Source: Centropus unirufus
Taxonomy: Eukaryota; Chordata; Aves; Cuculiformes; Centropidae
Direction of reading: 5' to 3'
DNA length: 64,000 nucleotides
Assembly (NCBI GenBank): GCA_013397695.1
Contig: VYZI01000284.1
Location: forward strand, 356,551-420,550
In this document: one piece after another, positions 25,413-39,474 of the stretch
Layout: each line of letters starts with the position of its first letter
How positions within the stretch are numbered: position 1 is the first letter of the stretch
The notes under the pieces: model-generated
Told to the model about the DNA's origin: nothing
What the model saw: only the letters and a program-made list of their open reading frames with translations
The model's database searches: none
Made by a program: the position numbers and the translations under genes

Positions 25413-25450
25413 TTGTGTGTGTATGTGTGTGTGAGAGAGAATGTGTGTGT
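25413..25450 (+). repeat. (TG)n microsatellite, interrupted
   Basis: TG units are interrupted by one TA and by a short GAGAGAGAA segment. It is a simple dinucleotide repeat. Confidence 0.9.
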
Positions 25451-28301
25451 AAGTCTACAGTAACTCTCCAGGTTGACCAGGGCTTAGGAAATAAGAGCCT
25501 AACTTAGGCTCACCCTAGATTTTTGATACATGTTAGTGAACAGAAACCCTCGTTATTCTTCTGCAGTATGTGATAGGACGTCAGAACTGAACCACTTAAC
25601 TTCTTTGCAGGGTGTTATCCTTTTTAACGTCTGTGATAATACCTGCTTCTCAGGTATTGTGGAGCTTTAATTAATTCACATTTTATAGCTACTTTGAGGT
25701 TCAAAGACATGTGCTATTTGAATATAAACTATGCTTGTAAGAATTTGCAATTTCTTTGTGATAATTTGGTTCCTTTTTTCTTTCTCTCTTATTTTTCCCT
25801 TGAAAAATAATTGTCCTAAAAATGGTTAAATAGCAGAAGAGTGTGAGAAATAGCAAAAAGGGCCACTATTATCTGTCATCTTTTACCTTACACTTTGTTG
25901 GCAACACCTGTAAAAAGCTGGTGCAAAACAGCGCTGTGCAGCTCTGCTAGTACTTTACACTTATTTTGCACAGAGTGAACAGACTACACAAGGTGCAAGG
26001 CCCAGAGGCCTATGATTCTGCCCATCTGGGATATGCTCTTTGCGTCAAATCTTGAGATTTCTCCCTTTTATTAAAGTAAACCTAAAGGGGTCCCCTAGAG
26101 GCACAGCCAATATTCGCTCCTTGTGGGCACACAAATCCAGGATTAGCCTGTGGCTGTTCCCAGGGAAAGTGTTTGCTAGTGAAGTCTGAGCTAGAGTCAG
26201 GTAGGTACTGTAATGGAGAAGACATGCTCTGTCTGTTTATTCATCTGAGTTAGGTACCTTCAAAATGCATATGTGTTTTACACCTACAGTTTAAAACTCC
26301 ATCATGTTTGTGCCCTGAGATAAACTGTTCCTCTCAAACTGGGTTTCTTTCATGTTACCATGAATTCTCCTTCAAGTCAGGAGAATCTGATGCAGAAGCT
26401 ATTCTCTGCTAATTTCGTTGCAGCTAGCTCACAGAAACACTGAAATTGGAAGGTCTTCCAAAGTGTGAGTACCCTAAAACTATTATATATGTTTGGTTTT
26501 GGATTTTTTTTTGTTTTAATGCCACAGTTTCAGTTTCAGTAGGGGAAGCAGAGGAGAATATGGGTGGATGAATAATTATTAAAGCTAGGTCTGAGATTAT
26601 TCCAAGTCTATGCATCCCCTCCTTTGCAGGAAGATGATGCTGAATCCCAAGATGCTTTCATAGATCACTTCTTTGCAAATGGCCTCTAATATTAAATTGA
26701 AACAAACCAAAAGCCCATCACCAAAAGTCACCTGAATTCCTATATTCAAACCAAGTTTTGAATCCAAGTCTTTATCCTTAAAGAGGACAAAGGAGGTCGT
26801 TCCCTGTACCAGAATATCCTTAGATGGATAAAACCAATAACAAGAACTAAAAAGCAGTGGAATAAATTCTCATTAATAAACTCAATTTAAAGGTATTATC
26901 CACCTATTCTGACACTCTAATGATGAAAGATGAAAGATGTAGGTACTACAGATAAACAGACGACTTTCATAACTAAAAGAAATTGTTAATATTGCTATCA
27001 ATATATCTTAGACTTAGAGGCTATGACTGAGACGAAAGTCCTGCTCATTGTGCATGCAGTCAGATGGATTTCTCTGTTTGCCTGATGAGAAGAAAGCCAA
27101 ATGGACATGACTAGGCACACAACTAGATCAACATTAGGTTCTTCAGAGGACACTTTTCTCAGAGAAACCTTATGTATCCTTGAATTTCAACGGGAGAATG
27201 AGAGCTTATCCCTTTGATCCCATGTAAATTCTTAGGCTGACAGACTTTTCTGAAGTCATATGGGAAGCTCATGGACAAGGGGCAAATCCTGTCCACAGAC
27301 AGCAATGAAACCCAAACTTCTATAATGCTTTTGCACAAAAATAGTGTTTCTTCATACAAATAACCTTGTTTGAGCTCACATCTTGCTTAGAAAAAAGAGC
27401 AATGGATAAACATCCATCCTAGTTGCCATCACATCCATGGATTTGAAGGGTTAGTCATCCCTGAGACCTGGAATGGCTCATTCATATGAGACAGAAATAT
27501 TTAATTCAGCCTTGCACCCCTAGAAGGCTGACACTCCTGAGAAATAAAGCTCTTTTCTCCTTTCTTTGCTTTCTCAGTGCATCAATGCTTTCTGCATTTG
27601 CACCAAAACAGAGATGCAATATCTCACAAAGTAGTGCATTGTATGTTTCTGCTGGCATTCATTGTCCACGCCTTGCATGTAGGGCAAAGGCTTAGCCTCT
27701 AAGATTGTTGGCAGCCTCCTGTTCTTTGTTCTTCAGAATGTGAAAATAGTGTAAATAGCAGCATCTGCAATTGCTCCTGCTGCTCTGACTGCCAGCCAAG
27801 TCAGATCCCCCTCCCCTTGGAGAGCAGTCCACATGCTGCACACAGGACTGGACCGGGGAGGAATTATATGTGGTGAGAGTGGAGCCTCAGGAGTGCCATG
27901 AAGAATACAGGCCATCAGACAGGGAGGCAGATAGACTGCCTCCGAGTTCAACTATTCCCAAATGAAATTTAAAAAAAAAATCTCTTCCCCACATCATGAC
28001 CCTTATGTATTTTTTTAGGATTTTTGTGACTAAATCTATCTTGCTACCAAAAATGTTTCAAAGAAAGGGAGAAAATAATTCACTCACTGTTTCTCTTGCA
28101 CAAGGAAAGCTCTATTTCAAGAGCAACCAACCTTCCTGCTGCGATCCTGTACCTTCCCATCCACATTCTTACACTGAACATCATAACCGTTCAACTGGGT
28201 TCACTCTTTTTCTTTTTATGCAGTGGCTTTAAGCATTATTAAATGTGTATGCCAAAACTAAATTTTAGGAGTGCTGAAAACCAATTAGCTTTTGTTTTTT
28301 T

Positions 28302-28350
28302 CCATATATATATATGTACACATGCATTTATATATACATATATATTTTTA
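28302..28350 (+). repeat. AT-rich dinucleotide repeat
   Basis: Alternating AT blocks are broken by GTACACATGCATT and ACAT. It is typical degraded (TA)n sequence. Confidence 0.8.
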
Positions 28351-30835
28351 TGTATCTGCCGCAGCAGATTTTATTTTCTCCTCTAGCTCAGGTAGAAAAG
28401 AGAGTTATGTCATTATTCACAATGAAAACAGCTTTTAAAAAATACCTGTTTGTCCATTTGAAATGAGCAAAAGAAATAGAACTATGGACAGGCAGATAGA
28501 GGAAACTGTACATCTACAGTTTGCAACAAAAGAAGCTAGCAGAGAGCTCTAGAGTAACATCCATGACCCAGAGAGATGCTGTCTATGGGAGGGCTCGGCA
28601 AGCTTCTTTCCAAACAGGGCTACTAGGCAGTGCCACCCCAAAAGCAAACCCTTCTCATGCATAAAAGTGGTGTAGCAGGGTCAGTAACACTGTTTAATTG
28701 AGTCAAAGTGCCTTATAGGTGATATCTGCAGGCTGGACTCATAGGTAGCTGATGATAAGATTAATGCCTTAAACCTTCTCTCCTAACCCTGTAGAAATAG
28801 TACAGAGAGACAAAAATATTCCTGGGATACACATTGACAGAAGAATAATTTCAGTGCGTGCTAAGTTGTGATTTTACACAATTTTTTTCTTACTTTATCT
28901 AACTACTGCAATTTTCCTTCTCTCTTCTGTACACTTCAAGAGACAGATTGAACATAAAACTGAGTTTGCAAAAGGATTAAAGTTCTGCCTTGGTTACATG
29001 GCAGATGTCCTGAGCTGATGCTTCATCATGAGGTTCTTATTTTGCACTTTAAGCAAAACATTAATTATCTTTCTAAATTCTGTTTCCAGCCTCTCCTTCT
29101 TCCTCTCTTAATACAATCTTTTGCCTCTAAAAGAGCAGCATGGCAGCCACAGTTCCACGTGACTTCAGAGACCTCTGCTTGATTGTAAGCCCACCTTCAC
29201 GTCAAGATTCACAGCCTCTAACTACATTACTCTCCTGTATTTTTTTTATTTCTATCATTCCAACACATGCCAGCCTCTAGCACATAAACTGCTTGGCTCA
29301 GAGGAACAGACGTATACAGCTGCACTATAATTGTGTAAAAAAAGTACACTAATAACTCTTCAGTGCATTCAAAAACTCTGCTCGTTGCAGGAGTCTGGGC
29401 AGATTGGCACATGATGCATAGGCGTAGATTACACAGTGCTTAATGGCCAAAACTTGAGTGCTATCTAGCGCAAGTACACTCACTTTAAATTCAAGAGAAT
29501 AAGACTTGTTTTCTTCATTCCAACAAGAGAATTTTAATCAAATATCACTAGAATATTTGTGGAAAGCCAACTGTGCAACATGTAAACACAAAGGACTGCA
29601 ATGGGAACCTAAGTCTAAGAGATATGTTCTTTTAGCAAGGGGGAAGAAACACCCTATGGGAGAAGTGGCCATAAAAACAGCCCAGAGTTTTAATGCCAAT
29701 TCCTTATGCATGAGTTACAGACTAAATTGTTACTAGTAGAAATTATTTAGCCAGTAGTTCTGAAAGTGAGCCCGTTTTGAGGAAATTGTGAACTGCTCCT
29801 TGGGACTTCAAGAAAATAGAACAGAGCAAAATGTATTGAAAAGATTGTTTCTTTCAAATTGTCCACTCAAGTTTCTTCTTCCTAAAAGCAGTTTGAAGAT
29901 AGCTTTTCAATGCTAAAACTGCACAGAGTGTGCAAGATTTTCTATGGTTTATGTGGGTGAAAAACTTGAAGTCATCTTGGAAAGTGGTGTTCGTATTTTG
30001 TACATAGATTATCACATTTCAGTATAGAACTAACATTCACAAAAGCAGGCAGAACTGCACATGAGCATACAACTCCAACTTAAAAGCTTTAATTCAGGAA
30101 ATTTACTTTGTTGAGGAAAAAGGAACCCAAGCACTTTCCTAAACAGGAGCATTCAAATGGCTTTCCTAAATATAGGGCAGACTTGAAGTGCGGGATTAAG
30201 TGTTTTCCTACACCAAGGAATTTAACCTTCAATAATTTTATGAATTAATTTTTAATCTAATTTGGGGAAACAGGGTTGTGCCCTCTCACTTCTTCTCTCG
30301 ACATGCACTCTTCTCTCAGTCACATGTGGGCATTTGTTGTCAGCTGTGCATTCAGTGGCCGTTTGAACCTTTGGGCCACTGCTGACCTCCTTGAAGGACC
30401 AGGTTGGGACCAATCACTGTATGGTCTGATTCCCTGTCTGCAGGTGCTGCACGGCCTAAATGCACTGAAGAGTCTAGCAAATCAGTAAGCCATAACTTTG
30501 CCTGCAAAATGCAGGGTCTGAGCTAGGGGGGACTTTCGCGAAAATATGAAATGGTCCTTCTAGAGCTGTAATAGTAGCCTCAGTTTTTCCCATGTACTGG
30601 CAAGTTAGACAGAGAAAACTTCGGGCTGTTCCAATATCTACTGAGGTAAAGAGGATGCACAGCCTTGGGGACAGCCAAGGTATATATATCTACAGTGGAG
30701 AACCCTTTCTTTTGCTATTTGGAAATTTGGGAAGTGCAGATGCTGGTTGCACCCAAGGGTGTCAAGTGCAAGAAAAGATCAGATTTGGTATAGGTATCTA
30801 ATGAAAAACAGAGTATGTAAGGAAAGAGAGAATCC

Positions 30836-30855
30836 ATATATATATATATATATAT
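30836..30855 (+). repeat. (AT)10 microsatellite
   Basis: Ten uninterrupted AT units run directly into GTGCACACATACATA. It is a simple repeat with potential for length variation. Confidence 0.95.
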
Positions 30856-32114
30856 GTGCACACATACATATTCCAAATATCTTTTTGTTCCTGTAGATGA
30901 TAAACACTGGCCAAGAATTTGGTTTCCTGTAACTTTGGGGTTTCTGTAAGCTCTTCAAACATTTAGGGCACAGTCTGGAAGCTAAGCTGACAGGCACCAC
31001 CCTTGAATGATATCGGCTCTCCACTGACCTCAAAAAAGAATAGCTTGCTCCATCTTTTACCCTGGCACATGACTTCAAAAAAATCAGACAGGCATTTCTT
31101 ATTACACTTATTAAATTGTTGTATGGCTTGTTATTAATTGACTGAGGTAAAACAAAACCCTCTCACTGTAAAATGTAATTATTTAAGCTAAAGTGCTGAT
31201 GACTTAATATGTCATGCTATAGAATATAATCTATGCTCAAATAAAAGATAGAAACATCTCCTTTGTCCCAGTTGCACTGAATTAATTGCACTTGTGACTG
31301 GAAAAGTGGCACTTGAGATGAACGCAGGAGATAGATGCTCTGTTTATCAGGCACCAACTGCCTAGGTTTTCCCTACCCCTATAGAAACAGCCAATCAACC
31401 AGCTACAGCAACAAAGAAAGCCTTTTAGGGGACAGGGCTATTTCAATGACTATTCAAAAAATAACCCAAAGTATTTACCTTCTATGTAGAAGCAGCATAG
31501 CAAAATTTGCCTCACGTATCTCTCCAAAAAGGTCCATGACCTAGTGGATTTCTTTCAGTCCATTTCTTTCTCAAGAAGTTTCTGGTTTTCTGCTTTAATT
31601 TGGAGGGGGAAGGGCTCCCTATTAGTAAACTATTAATCTGTCATGCTTCTATATTAGATTTATGAAGTGACTTTGTTTCACCAAAGAGCATTACAAATGA
31701 CTGGCTAGTTCATCCCATCAGATTTTTGTCATGGAAGCTAGTTCAACCAGTCCAGAAATGTGTCAGAGGAGGGAACTGATCACGATGCTGTCATCCTCCC
31801 CTTTGCCTGTACCTCCAAGGATGGCTGCGTGTGTGAATTCTGCTTGACTGGTGGTCCACTGAGATTTGGGCCTGGGAAGGAGCTCAAGTAAAATGTGTGT
31901 CCTGGGCAGCCACAAACCCAGGAGGACCAACATTATATGTGGCATAAATGTCTGATAAACCCACTGGGGAATACACATGGAAGTAATGACTTGGCTTAAT
32001 CAATAGCAGCTGCTAGATTCACTTTTATGCTGTTGTATCTCACCAGGACATGAGGTGTTTTGGCGTGCAATGCGTCCTGCAGGATCTGTGGCAAGCAGTG
32101 TAGTTTGGGGGAAA

Positions 32115-32145
32115 CATTATAAATGGGACCCATTATAAATGGGTC
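32115..32145 (+). repeat. Local duplication, 16-bp period
   Basis: Two near-identical copies of cattataaatggg lie 16 bases apart (32115 and 32131) and differ only in their last bases. Each copy preceded by CC forms a CCCAT/ATGGG inverted repeat around TATAA. It is most simply a small tandem duplication. Confidence 0.85.
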
Positions 32146-33251
32146 TCAGCTCACACCAAATGAGTCAAAAATCTGTGAGGTGTTATTACAGTCTCCTAAC
32201 TTCGACCTCCTCGTAAATTTTTGTGGCTGAGGCGAAGGTGTCTAGGGTTAAATCCACCAGCAACTAATGCTGAGCACTGAGCAATCTCACCTTTATGCAT
32301 CTTGTGAGCCAGGCAGAATCCAAACCCTTAAATTATGCATCTAGGCTCCCCTTCAAAATCAAAAAAGTCTACTGCCTGAGAATTGCTTGTCAAAAGCTGA
32401 CATGCTGAGCCAGGAACCAGTAGGAAATGGTTTATCCAGTTACTCTGTAAGGATTAATTAGCATGGGGACAAGTCCCCAGATCTCCTTTTATCCCACTAA
32501 ATGCTTTAACCAAGGGTTAGAGAATGGCTTATTATATTTTTTCCTCTGCTTTGTTGATTCAATGCCCTATTCCCTCTTTTGGTGGTGAATACCACTCCCT
32601 ACTCAGGCCCCCTCTGCAGGGAGGGATATGAACCAGAGTCTGCCCTGTGACACAGTGTGAGCTCACGAGCATGTGCTCGAACATCAAGCTGGCAGACAGA
32701 CCTATGCTTACAGTGGAGGTAGCTGAGAGGGAGGGAGGAGAAACAGCTTCTTTATCCAGGGCGCCCTGTGTGGAGACAGATATGTTAGGCACACTTGCAC
32801 AAAAACAGTAAAACATTTCCACAAAAGCTACCCATTATAACATGAAGACATGCCCTAACAAAAATGCACTTTCAGAAAGCTAGTAAGGTCTCACTTTGCA
32901 CCAGTGCTGTAATGAGAAATTCAAAAGGCTCGTCTTCCTTTCCTTCTTTAGTTTCTATGAAGTACCCATACAGACAGAAAGGACATCAAGATGGTTTTTT
33001 TTCCTGACTTGTCACTGACCCACAAAAAAGAATATTTTCTTTTTCATCTCCTACTGTGTTTGAGACATAGTACTTTGCCTTCCAATGCGGCTCCTGGCAT
33101 TGAAAGTGGATTACTCCAGTGTATCCTCCTTGTGACAGAATGGAGCTTCACAATAAACACAGAGAAATGGCATCCTAAGCAGATGGGTTTTCACTGTGAG
33201 CATGTGTCTGTATTGACAATGTTCACTGACACAATCTCTCACCAGCCCAGC

Positions 33252-33270
33252 TTATTTATTTATTTATTTA
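33252..33270 (+). repeat. (TTAT)n microsatellite
   Basis: About five TTAT units. Simple repeat. Confidence 0.9.
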
Positions 33271-33911
33271 ACACAAGACATGGGGTTTCATTTTTATCAC
33301 AAAGTTATATAACCCACACCTTCTAAGAAACTTCTGTTTTGCAGTTATAAAAAAAGGCAGAATTAAGAATTCAAAAAAATGCGTGCAGGTGAGCACCATG
33401 GACCTATACACACATCTTCTATAACACATTTTCCACGCAGGTATTCAGTTGCATACAACAGGAACAAGATCCGCTGTTTTAGGCACCGACAAAACTCACA
33501 GAAGGGCTCTTCTTCCTCTGGGGAGTTTGTATCTATGGCCACCACCGCTCCATGAGATCTATGGAGTTTCAGGATGGAGACAGTCTTATAGAAGACTCAA
33601 AGAAGGGCAAGGGAATGAGGCACCCTGAGCACATTTGAGAGTCTGGTAACAAATACGTCATTCATGTGACAGTATGACCTACAAGTATAGTTGAAGCCTG
33701 CTACCCTTAATTCCAAGATCAACTGATTACCCCATGCAGCAGCAACAGCAATGGATCTTCTTTCAGCCTTTACCTCTTTAATTTTTAGAAACATTAATTC
33801 AGGGACTTAACATCTGGGCATATTCACAATAGACAACAGTGTTAGATCTGTGACAAAAATGTGTGGTGAATCCAGAATATACACATGTGAGAACCAAAAT
33901 GACACTCTCCT

Positions 33912-34371
33912 NNNNNNNNNNNNNNNNNNNNNNNNNNNNNNNNNNNNNNNNNNNNNNNNNNNNNNNNNNNNNNNNNNNNNNNNNNNNNNNNNNNNNNNNN
34001 NNNNNNNNNNNNNNNNNNNNNNNNNNNNNNNNNNNNNNNNNNNNNNNNNNNNNNNNNNNNNNNNNNNNNNNNNNNNNNNNNNNNNNNNNNNNNNNNNNNN
34101 NNNNNNNNNNNNNNNNNNNNNNNNNNNNNNNNNNNNNNNNNNNNNNNNNNNNNNNNNNNNNNNNNNNNNNNNNNNNNNNNNNNNNNNNNNNNNNNNNNNN
34201 NNNNNNNNNNNNNNNNNNNNNNNNNNNNNNNNNNNNNNNNNNNNNNNNNNNNNNNNNNNNNNNNNNNNNNNNNNNNNNNNNNNNNNNNNNNNNNNNNNNN
34301 NNNNNNNNNNNNNNNNNNNNNNNNNNNNNNNNNNNNNNNNNNNNNNNNNNNNNNNNNNNNNNNNNNNNNNN
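33912..34371. other. Assembly gap, 460 N
   Basis: The bases are undetermined. The flanks (ending 'gacactctcct' and resuming 'ctgctagaaacc') are ordinary unique sequence, with no repeat at either edge to explain the gap. The frames that cross it on both strands are artefacts of reading N as open sequence. The gap length may be an estimate and not a measurement. Confidence 0.99.
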
Positions 34372-34773
34372 CTGCTAGAAACCTTCCAGTCATTTCCTTT
34401 TCCCTATAACCATCATTTGGGTTGCTGAGAAGTTAAAGTACTTGCAGCAGACAAGGGCCAAGTACTGACAGGCTCACCTTTCTCACTGAAGAAATTGCCC
34501 TGCTTAGGAAAATCAGATGCAAAGCCCTCCTCCCTCCCCTTCTAACCCTCACACATTCCTTTACCTCTCTTAGCTCTATCCCTTTCCCCCTTCTTCCCCA
34601 GCCCCCTCTGCTCAGCATTTTGATTAGTGACTACTTAAAATAATCAGAACAGCCACTTAACTGGGAGTCTCACACTCACACCTGAAGGTAAAACACAGTG
34701 TCATAAAAATGAAAAGTCATCAGAATCGCAAAGAGTGCCGTTTGCATGCAGCTGCCAGAAGAATATATTCATG

Positions 34774-34798
34774 CAGCAGTGATTGTGCAGCACTGCTG
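34774..34798. other. Perfect 8-bp inverted repeat
   Basis: The arms cagcagtg (34774-34781) and cactgctg (34791-34798) are exact reverse complements around a 9-base spacer. It lies in a unique patch that also contains a CAGCTG E-box at about 34749. It is too short for a microRNA precursor. Confidence 0.5.
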
Positions 34799-37700
34799 TT
34801 AGTCAGCACGGGCTGGATTAGTACACAGACCCTTCTATCACTACCCTCCGGGGATTCACACCCTGGGTTTAATTAGGGTTTGAGCCTGGTTCTGCTTCAG
34901 AGAGATGATGAGTTAAGTGCAGCCCCAGTGTATTGCACTGGGTGACCTCTGTCTATATGGAACATGCTCCTGCTGTGGCATACACGGCATGCGTGCACAT
35001 CCTGCACACACATTCTCCTACTCTTTTGTAAATTGTTGGCAATACTGTAATGCACAAGCTGGAGGGTACTGGTTAAATCATGTGCTTTGGACTTATTAAG
35101 CATTGCTGACCCCAGGGAATGAAATGAGCCAGGGCTCATTCGTAGGAAGTGTTGTTGGCACTCTCTAATTGTATAGAACAATATAATCCAATGTGATGTA
35201 ATGAAGATCTATGGAGAAAAACAACCTTTTCCTTGGAAGAGAATGCCAATGTATTTTAATTTTTTGTTTCATTCGCTGACAGGTTGAGAGATAAAAGTGC
35301 AATGTGATCTTCTACTATGCTGTACATAACACATAAGACTTATACACATGTACACCCTGTATAAACATGTATGAGTAAACAAAGTAAAGATTGGAGGGCA
35401 AACAAAAAAAACAAGAATTCAGAGTTAAAACTGGTACTAAATCAATCCTTCATGCCTCTCTCCCATTACACAAAGGAAGGGAAATGTCCCCTACTGTGCC
35501 CACAGCATTGATAACAACCTTTGAATTACAGAGTGATGCTGAAAGTGAAGTGCATCAAACCTTAATCTTATTTAAGCTTTTTTTTTTATACTCTTTCATT
35601 GTTTTGGTTTGAAAAGCCCTCAAGAAAGATTGTGAAATGTATATTAGCTAGCTGAAAGAACAGTTGTCTCCTATATGAATACATATTTAGGAAGTATCCC
35701 AAAGTTCCCTAAAGTTCACGGAAATATTTCCCTTGATTTTAGTGGGCTTGGTTAAGACTTCCCAACAGTTGTCTAAAAGGAGCAGCTCTACTAACTTTGT
35801 ATTCACAAGTTCTACTTAGACTAGTGATTGAATAAAAACAGAGAGAAAGCAGGAAAACCTTCCAAAATGGGAATACAGTAACCTGTGTCATCATAACTTG
35901 TTACCCTCGTGCTAGTTTTGCCTCTCCTTCCTCAGTATTTGTTTACAGCAGGGGAGAGAGAGATGTTGGCTTTGTGCAGGGCAGGGCTGTACAGAAAAGC
36001 ACAGCACACTAGCACAATGAGGATAGAAAACAGGCAAAATGCATGCCACCAAGAACAGAACTGAGCATGAGGTTACTACAAAGGCTCGCTCATGTGGCTT
36101 TCCCTGCCTTAGTCAAACAGAAAAAATTGCCACCTATGTCCCCTTTTTTTTCATACTGATCACTGTTACCCATCTGATTTTGTTGCGCTTCAAATCTTGC
36201 TCTTCTCAGTGGTCCCCTTGTTACCTGTGTCCCTGTGTGAGACTTGTTCAAGAATAACACAGGGAGGAAAACAGAAAAATGGAAGATTTGAGGAGGGCAA
36301 CTGCTGGGGGGGGAAGACTAGAAGCAAAAAAGGTACGAGAAATGTGTGCTTGCTTATAAGCAGGATTCAAGAATTCCCCAAATCATGTTTCCTTATGGAT
36401 GTAGGTTATTTGACTATGGGGCTAGGGTTAATTTCAAATATTAAAAAAAAAAGTGAAAGACTGAGGGGAGCTTTAACTTTAAAAAAGTTAAAGTCTTAGA
36501 GAGCTCCATTCCTGCAAAGGCTGAGAAGATCACTCTGTAGTCCAAGAAAGCAGACAGAAAAGTGAGACTAAAGAAACAGAGAAGGGAAGGGTAGTATTTT
36601 AGTGAAGGAATATGGTTTAAAAGCCTGCATTTCATTCTGCTGGTTCCCAGCAACTTTTCCCATAAGATGAGAAAGATGATCTGGAAAGTAGGTCCCCTCA
36701 CTTCTTCCTCCAGTAACTTTGGCATCTGCTTTCTAGAGACTTTGCAGCCTTCACCCAACTACTGCACTTACCTTCCCTGGAGGACCTCCTGGAGCCTCTT
36801 CTTCACACCACGGACCCCAAAGGGCTGACTGGTGGGCCCCTCAAGTCTGCACCAGCCAAGCTGGCATCTGCTGAGCAATGAGGGGCAGTCATGCTCCTTC
36901 CAGCCCTCTGACCTGGCGAAGCAAAGAGAACATTGTGCCTGCCACCATGGTGGGACTCCAAGACAGTGGAAGACGTTGAGTGAAATTATAGAAGCACTGA
37001 GGAACTCACAAAACCTTTATTATCATTTAAATAAATAGTCAGGGATTGCTCAGCATATGGCTTTGTCACCTCAATGTATGAGATGGAGTCTAGGTAGGCA
37101 TGGGCCCTATGCCCAGGAACAGGGTGTGCTCACACAGTGTGTACTGTGGTACGAGGGATCAAACATTGCACCCATCTTTGCTCTCAGATTTTGGCACGTA
37201 TTGTGGTCTGACTCAGTTCTTAATGATGACGGGGATTCCTGCTCTTTATTTAAAGGGTCAACAGGCTCTTATTGAGTCTACCTGATAACACTTAGTGCTT
37301 GTTTTATCATTTCACATTCGGATGAAAGACACATCTTTTTTTCCTTCTTTGGAAAATACATACTATTTTAACATGCATTGCAAGCTATTTTTCCAGATGC
37401 AAAAGATCTAATTCGTCACTGATCTGTGCCTTCCAGCCACTCTGCGGCCAATGATTTTGCCAGGCATCGAGGAGGCAAGAACTCAGTGCATTATAGTAGT
37501 TAGCTTGAATCCAGTCTACACCTACTTCTTTCATACATCACCTTATGTGGAAATACCAGGAGACTCCTGGTTTGGATTTTTACAAGTGGAAAGACCTCTG
37601 AAAAGACCCTTCCCACAAAAAAAAAACCAGCTTACTCCTGCTTTTTATGAGGATAAATTTGCATTTCTGTGTTCCAGCCAGTTCCTCTTACCAGTATAAT

Positions 37701-39344
37701 GTGGGCTGCAGATTCATCTCTTTGACATGCCGACGGTGTCTCCAAGCATGTTGTTTTGAACAGAGTTGCCTCATCTTAACTCATTCAGATGTCCTTCCTG
37801 TGAGTCAGAAGCACGAGCATACTGCTTGACAGAGGACAGCAGGAACTCTGCAGGCAGACTTGGAGGGGGATGTCTGGGGTGGAAATCAAAGTCTATATAC
37901 TTTACGGCTTTGCAGGACTTGCTACACACTCCATTCCTTGGGCATTTGTGTGGCGCTGCCCCACCTCCCATTGTCTAGACCTAAATAACATTTTCTTTCC
38001 TCGATTGGATATAACCTGTAGGTAGCAGGTAAACATTCAGGGAGTTGCTCATTCATAAGTTATTCACCCACCTTGGGGTTTCAGTGCTTTCTCATGGGAG
38101 CGCTTTTGAGAAGTCTTTCTTGCACTTTCTCATGTAAAAGTGCTTTGCTTTCTGGGGAGGTTTAGGCAGGGCAGGTCTTAGCAGTAGTGTTTTCATGTGG
38201 AGGAAGAACTGCACCACAGCTAACAATAAGCACTTCTTCAAGAGCTAATTGAAGATAGAATGTATAACACCATCTGTAACCAGCCATCTGGTGATTTCCA
38301 ATAACACTGCCTTCCACACCACAAGGAGGGGAGGAATTTATAGAATAGCAATCTAGTTTGAACAATCTGATTTGGATAAAACGTGAAACCCTCTTTGCCA
38401 CCTCCTCAGCCATTATCCATGTTCAAACTGTGCAAAACCACAGCTCTTACGAGGCTTTAAAAAAATGCTGTCAGATTATGAATAATAATGATGATGATAA
38501 TCAGAATCTTATTTATTAGTTAACTTTGAACTTTCAGATTCCAGCCAGACAAGATGCAGGAAACTAAAATCTCAGGAGAGTCTTTTTTCACGGAAATGGC
38601 AGACCAGTTTTGCATTCCCAGGGGATAGCCCTAGCAGAGATAAGTATCTAAAGTTGGGAACGATTATCTGAGTTGAACTTCCAAACCTTTTGTAGTTTTC
38701 CATCCTTTCCTATTCCTTCTCTTACTAATACATGAAGGGACTGTAAATTAATGACCACCAACCTATCAGTTGTGAATCAACAATATATTTTACTCACAGG
38801 AATGCAAACCCAAAACAAATCCCCCTCAAATGCCAGTGATTTCTGATGTGGTCTCGTAACATAAAAACATCTGACATTATTTTTGCCACATATCATTAGT
38901 GAAATCTGAACCTGCATTGAATCCGCAGGCAGCCTTTCCTTTAAACTAAGAGAGAATTTTTGCAACTGCATTTGGTACCCTTGCAAATACAGTCAGAGAA
39001 TTGTTATATGGACAGACCTTCACTTTTAGCAACACAAATGGCACCGACTATAATAAATATGAGGAGTGATTCCCAAATCGAAGACTGGTAAATAGTTACC
39101 CAGCTGCTACAGAAATAGAAAGATAGATTTTTTTTCTTAAAAGAAAAGAAATTAAATGAAATGGATATTAGCTGGAAACATCTGTGTTCACCACAGAGCA
39201 AAATGCATATTCAGCAGCCAGTTTATTGGCTCTTTAGAGGATGTGAATGGTGCATTGTAAATAATGACACGCCTGTAATAAATTCCCAGTAAAAAAGAGA
39301 GGGGGACTGAGCCTGTTCCTCCCACAATTCACATTTCTGGGTCC

Positions 39345-39370
39345 CTGCTGTGAGTGATGATTCACAGCAG
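39345..39370. other. Perfect 9-bp inverted repeat
   Basis: The arms ctgctgtga (39345-39353) and tcacagcag (39362-39370) are exact reverse complements with an 8-base spacer. It sits in the centre of a unique block of even composition (about 39185-39560) and could form a cruciform or be a dimeric protein-binding site. The pairing is seen directly; function is unknown. Confidence 0.5.
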
Positions 39371-39453
39371 TCACAAATTCCTGTTTTCAAAATGCTATTG
39401 TATACTCCAGGGCTTTCATTAAGTTTTACACTAGCAAGGGAAATTTAAAACTT

Positions 39454-39474
39454 GAGAGAGAGAGAGAGAGAGAG
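39454..39474 (+). repeat. (GA)n microsatellite
   Basis: Twenty-one bases of uninterrupted GA repeat. Confidence 0.95.

Larger units (their letters stand above)
23543..33911. other. Unique A+T-rich DNA with microsatellites
   Basis: No gene or transposon is recognised. The part from about 23620 to 24110 is richer in G+C, followed by a degenerate ATATT/CATTATATT-like A+T-rich run (about 24108-24235). Microsatellites lie at 25413-25450 (TG), about 28302-28350 (AT/ATAC), 30836-30855 (AT) and 33252-33270 (TTAT). A 16-bp-period duplication sits at 32115-32145. About 25940-26030 has a faint resemblance to ancient sauropsid repeats, too weak to annotate. Confidence 0.55.

Noticed and set aside
32559..32822. 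tRNA-derived SINE or 87-residue minus-strand gene
   Set aside because: A word faintly like a Pol III B box (tatgaacca) is present, but no A box, tail or second copy was found, and the open frame has no recognisable content.
33842..34428. Long open frames of 171-192 residues on both strands
   Set aside because: They are created by translating the N gap as open sequence; only a few real codons lie at each end.
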